Positions 37,706 to 40,247 of a stretch of 40,247 nucleotides of DNA are shown here, piece after piece. Made by a program: the position numbers and the translations under genes. The DNA comes from a virus. Positions within the stretch are counted from its first letter, which is position 1. Every line of letters begins with the position of its first letter. The stretch spans positions 1 through 40,247 of IMG/VR virus record IMGVR_UViG_3300031251_000056; one strand, given 5' to 3'. Below the pieces are notes generated by a model. The model made no database searches. It had not been told where the DNA came from and saw only the letters and a program-made list of their open reading frames with translations.

Positions 37706-38101
37706 ATGACTGCACCGACACCCGATGTGGATGTGGACAACGCGCTCAACGGCGTCCAGGTTGATGGTTCTTTTCGACCGTGGGCGTGGGTGCATGTTCG
37801 CGCCCGTACCGTGTTCGGCAGCTTGTCGAAGCAGATTCCGTTCTGGCGGGAAATTAACGGCCAGAAGGTTGCTTCGACGCCGTCCACGTTGGATCAGATC
37901 ATTGGCACGGCTGAGCAGACCGCTTGGCGTTATGTCGCCAGCGACGGCAACGTGTATGACCTGAAGGACACCGTGCTGCTGCTGCTGGAGTCCCTCTTGG
38001 AGACTGCGGGGCCGGTGAAGGTTGCGGAGCTTCAGGCGAAGGCATCTACTCTGCGGGCGTGGCCGGCGAGCTATCCTGGCGCAGCGCCGTTTGAGCGATG
38101 A
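37706..38101 (+). CDS. Hypothetical protein between lysin A and lysin B, 131 aa
   Basis: Begins MTAPTPDVDVDNALNGVQVD, then GSFRPWAWVHVRARTVFGSL, and has a C-terminal helical part (YDLKDTVLLLLESLLETAGP) followed by RAWPASYPGAAPFER. I do not recognise the family. No signal, transmembrane segment or catalytic motif. Its location, overlapping lysin B by 4 bp and abutting lysin A, suggests a lysis-related job such as a lysin partner or regulator, but this is guesswork. Confidence 0.65.
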   Translation: MTAPTPDVDVDNALNGVQVDGSFRPWAWVHVRARTVFGSLSKQIPFWREINGQKVASTPSTLDQIIGTAEQTAWRYVASDGNVYDLKDTVLLLLESLLETAGPVKVAELQAKASTLRAWPASYPGAAPFER

Positions 38102-39147
38102 TCAGCCGCTGGCGTGAGATTCGGGCGGCGCTCAACGGTGAGGTGTACGTCCCGCCATCCACAGTGTTGTACACCGTGTGTGGCACGGGTGTGCCGTGGA
38201 ATGTCGGCTACCCGTTCGACTTGGGCGACCAGCTAGAGACTGAGGGGATCGTTCAGCACCAGCCTATCGGTTATCGGGCGACGGCGTTCCCGATGCAGCC
38301 GTCCATCAATGAGGGTGAGGCTGAGCTTGCCCGCCAGATACTGCTGCGCGACCCGGTTACACCGTGGATGATGGCGGGCTATTCGCAGGGTGCCATCATC
38401 ACGTCGAACATCTATGACCGGGTGCGTAACGGCGATCTGCAAGCCTATCGGGCTTCGTTCCTGGCCGGTGTGACGTTCGGCAATCCCCGCAGGGAGCAGG
38501 GGCACACCCTACCCGGCGGCACCGATCCTGGCGGTCATGGGATTGTCACACCCAATCTTGTCGGCAGCGAATTGTTTTGGCTTGACTTCGCCGCCGGAAA
38601 GCATATGCCGGGTTCGCCCGGTAACGATCTGTACACAACGTGTGGGGCCGGTGAATCCGCTGATGCGGTGGCCGACCAGGAAGCGATCTGGAAGATTGTC
38701 GATAAGGGCACCATCTCCAGCACCTTCGACCTTGTCAAAAGGGTCGTGGAAATCCTTCCCAGCCCGCTGAAGGGCGGCATCGCTGCCGCCGAGGCGGCGC
38801 TGGGTGCGCTCGGGTTCTTCGTCGCCGAGGGAATCAGACCGCACACCAGCTACCAGTTCATCCAGCCGATCCCCAACGATCCTCGCGATTGTTGGCGGCT
38901 GGCGCTCGACTATCTCCGCGCTATCGCGCTCAACCAAAGGAACAACACTGTGACTACTCCCGAACCCGCTCCCGCCGCTCTCGCCCTTGACCTTGGGTCG
39001 CTGAAGGGTGAACTGAAGACTGCGGTGAGCGGCCTTCTTGATGGCCTGAAGTTTGTGCAGAAGTTTTCGCACCTGATCCCCAATCCTTACGCCGGCCAGA
39101 TTGACAGCGCCGTGAAGGTTCTCACGTTCATCGACGGCCTGCTCTAG
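38098..39147 (+). CDS. lysB: Lysin B, mycolyl-ester hydrolase, 349 aa
   Basis: Serine esterase that releases mycolic acids from arabinogalactan so that the outer membrane detaches at lysis. The fold markers are YTVCGTG (25-31), the nucleophile elbow AGYSQGA (S96), GVTFGNP (124-130), NDLYT (D177) and GIRPHTSYQF (H249), i.e. a complete Ser-Asp-His triad, followed by the terminal helix WRLALDYLRAIALNQRNN (266-283). A ~65-residue C-terminal helix-rich tail follows. ATG overlaps the previous stop. It has a close relative in the N-terminus of the tail protein at 24612. Confidence 0.88.
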   Translation: MISRWREIRAALNGEVYVPPSTVLYTVCGTGVPWNVGYPFDLGDQLETEGIVQHQPIGYRATAFPMQPSINEGEAELARQILLRDPVTPWMMAGYSQGAIITSNIYDRVRNGDLQAYRASFLAGVTFGNPRREQGHTLPGGTDPGGHGIVTPNLVGSELFWLDFAAGKHMPGSPGNDLYTTCGAGESADAVADQEAIWKIVDKGTISSTFDLVKRVVEILPSPLKGGIAAAEAALGALGFFVAEGIRPHTSYQFIQPIPNDPRDCWRLALDYLRAIALNQRNNTVTTPEPAPAALALDLGSLKGELKTAVSGLLDGLKFVQKFSHLIPNPYAGQIDSAVKVLTFIDGLL

Positions 39148-39173
39148 GGGTTTCGACCTGGAAAGGGTTCACC

Positions 39174-39533
39174 ATGAAGTACGCCAAGAAGCTACTTGAT
39201 TTGTTCGGCTTCAAGACTTGGGGTGACTGGAGGGCACTGATTCATGGTGCCACCCCGGCCATTCTGGGTCTTCTGGTGGACGCGCATATTGTGACTGGCT
39301 CTAAGGGCGCATTGCTGGCGGCTCTGCTGGTCGCTGTGACATCGCCGGCACTGGCTGCGGTAAACAGTACCAGCGGCTTCAGAACGTGGTTCTACGGACT
39401 GCTGGTGCCGCTGCAAATGTGTCTCGTCGGTTGGGGCATTGTCAGTGGCACTATCGCCGGCCCGATTTTCGCTCTCGTGGCTGCGTTCGTCGGTTCGGGC
39501 GTGGCGGTCGCTAACACGCCCACGTCGCAATGA
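39174..39533 (+). CDS. Holin, multi-pass membrane protein, 119 aa
   Basis: Makes the membrane hole that releases lysins. Basic, amphipathic N-terminus (MKYAKKLLDLFGFKTWGDW), then hydrophobic segments at about residues 22-40, 43-63, 69-90 and 93-113, with a polar end (NTPTSQ). Length, four-segment pattern and place after lysin B and before another membrane protein fit phage holins. Strong GAAAGGG Shine-Dalgarno before the ATG at 39174. No specific holin family could be named. It overlaps the next gene by 4 bp. Confidence 0.8.
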   Translation: MKYAKKLLDLFGFKTWGDWRALIHGATPAILGLLVDAHIVTGSKGALLAALLVAVTSPALAAVNSTSGFRTWFYGLLVPLQMCLVGWGIVSGTIAGPIFALVAAFVGSGVAVANTPTSQ

Positions 39534-39946
39534 CGTTCCCGAACGGTGCCTGGGATCACCTACCTGGCTGGCTGTCTGCGGCCATCCTGCTCACCGCAAT
39601 GGGTCTCTACATCCTCTCCAAGCTGTCGAAAGCCCACGAGGGTGTGGCGAAGCTGATCCCGGTACTGGGGAAGTACTGGCGTCAGAAGGGGAGCGATCAC
39701 GACAGGGTCGATGCGGAACTGGCTGATCTGCGTCGGCAAGTGCAGTTCCTCACTCTGCAACTGGGCGAGTTGCGGGTGCGGGACGAAATGTATTGGGCGT
39801 GGATTCTGTCCGATCAGGAGTGGCACAGGAATCACGAGTTTGAGGCGGCGAAGCTGGGATACCAGACGATCCCACACACGCCGTTCATGCAGTTCCGAGA
39901 GCGTTGGCTTGACGCCAACAGTAAAAAAGGGGAAGACCCATTTTGA
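39530..39946 (+). CDS. Single-pass membrane protein with coiled-coil, likely second lysis membrane protein, 138 aa
   Basis: One N-terminal transmembrane helix (WLSAAILLTAMGLYILSKL, about 14-32), a basic linker, then a coiled-coil (DRVDAELADLRRQVQFLTLQ, about 58-77) and a soluble C-terminus rich in Trp and charged residues. One-helix proteins with a coiled-coil directly after the holin are common in mycobacteriophages and are thought to affect holin timing. I cannot tell an antiholin from a second holin. ATGA overlap with the holin stop. Confidence 0.7.
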   Translation: MTFPNGAWDHLPGWLSAAILLTAMGLYILSKLSKAHEGVAKLIPVLGKYWRQKGSDHDRVDAELADLRRQVQFLTLQLGELRVRDEMYWAWILSDQEWHRNHEFEAAKLGYQTIPHTPFMQFRERWLDANSKKGEDPF

Positions 39947-40197
39947 AAAACGTCACTGTCTACTCTCAGCCGGCATGTCAGCCGTGCAAGTTCACCAAGA
40001 TGAAGCTTGCCCAGTTGGGTGTCGAGTACGAGACCGTGCAGTTGGATGAAGACCCGACAGCATTGGAGAAGATTAAGGCGATGGGTTACTCGGCAGCCCC
40101 GGTGGTTGTCGTGGACCTGGGTGATGGTGCCACATGGACGTGGGCCGGGTATCGCCCGTCTGAGATTGAGCGGCTGGTATCACTGGCCGCCGCATAG
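39943..40197 (+). CDS. NrdH-like glutaredoxin, 84 aa
   Basis: Thioredoxin-fold redoxin that could reduce ribonucleotide reductase during phage DNA synthesis. Active-site CQPC (residues 12-15, within VYSQPACQPCKFTKMKLAQL), the conserved cis-Pro in AAPVVVVDLG, and the final Gly-Tyr-Arg-Pro motif (WAGYRPSEIERL) are typical of NrdH redoxins. It uses a TTG start overlapping the previous stop by 4 bases (TTGA). It sits downstream of the lysis genes, away from any visible ribonucleotide reductase, though one may lie beyond the window. Confidence 0.82.
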   Translation: MKNVTVYSQPACQPCKFTKMKLAQLGVEYETVQLDEDPTALEKIKAMGYSAAPVVVVDLGDGATWTWAGYRPSEIERLVSLAAA

Positions 40198-40211
40198 TTC
40201 ACCGAATACCT

Positions 40212-40236
40212 GTGCCTCACTGTTGTAGTGAGGTAC
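40212..40236. terminator. Hairpin after the redoxin gene
   Basis: GTGCCTCACT (40212-40221) pairs with AGTGAGGTAC (40227-40236) around GTTGT, a ten-pair stem with one G-T pair. No T-run follows within the window. It begins 15 bp after the NrdH stop and may mark the end of the late transcript. Confidence 0.5.
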
Positions 40237-40247
40237 GCAAGGCTGAG

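Noticed and set aside
1-40247. tRNA, integrase, transposase or attachment-site genes
   Set aside because: No cloverleaf, recombinase motif or insertion-sequence end could be seen by reading; a tRNA scan would be needed to exclude a tRNA gene.

Overview
The window is part of a long-tailed (siphovirus-type, HK97-fold) bacteriophage of a mycolic-acid-containing actinobacterium, most likely Mycobacterium or a close relative. The evidence is a complete HK97-type morphogenesis module, a tape measure long enough for a tail of roughly 230 nm, a lysin A with a muramidase domain, and two separate lysin-B-type serine esterase domains of the kind that act on mycolic-acid esters. GTG and TTG starts, short gene overlaps and few gaps are typical of these phages. 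No integrase, repressor or tRNA gene is visible, so the lifestyle cannot be judged here.

Layout. (1) 82-2390: six small genes read leftward, probably early or accessory genes: hypothetical proteins, one exported Cys-rich protein and one GP88-like Cys-rich protein. Two promoters with the same architecture (a CRP-like palindrome centred 55.5 bp upstream of an ATG, a TAnnnT -10 box ending 7 nt before that ATG) appear to drive them. A GACAGGAACA ribosome-binding repeat precedes four of the six. (2) 2424-3254: 0.83 kb without a convincing gene, rich in short direct and inverted repeats, between the leftward and rightward units. By analogy with related phages this is where the cohesive end should lie, which would mean the window crosses the ends of the linear genome. 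(3) 3255-9742: small terminase, a zinc-ribbon-like protein, a DUF1003 membrane protein and a cassette of tail-fibre or tailspike proteins, oddly placed between the small and large terminase genes. (4) 9848-17934: large terminase, portal, protease, capsid and head-tail connectors. (5) 17982-24578: tail tube, two tail chaperones joined by a -1 frameshift, and the tape measure with an embedded NlpC/P60-type peptidase. (6) 24612-35405: tail tip and receptor-binding proteins, the first carrying a complete lysin-B-like domain at its N-terminus. (7) 35418-39946: lysis cassette (C39-like peptidase, lysin A, small protein, lysin B, holin, second membrane protein), followed by a NrdH-like redoxin at 39943-40197.

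How it fits together. Wall-attacking activities are on the virion (esterase in the tail-tip protein, peptidase in the tape measure), plausibly for entry through the mycomembrane and peptidoglycan, and again in the lysis cassette for exit. Carbohydrate-binding-like and C1q-like folds, a beta-helix tailspike and repetitive shaft proteins give many candidate receptor contacts. Expression of the late operon may be tuned by hairpins (after the capsid gene, after the tail-tube gene and at 28950-28990) and by a second, AACAACTGAATA-type repeat immediately before six late genes.

All functional names rest on motif reading and remembered family features; no database search was run.
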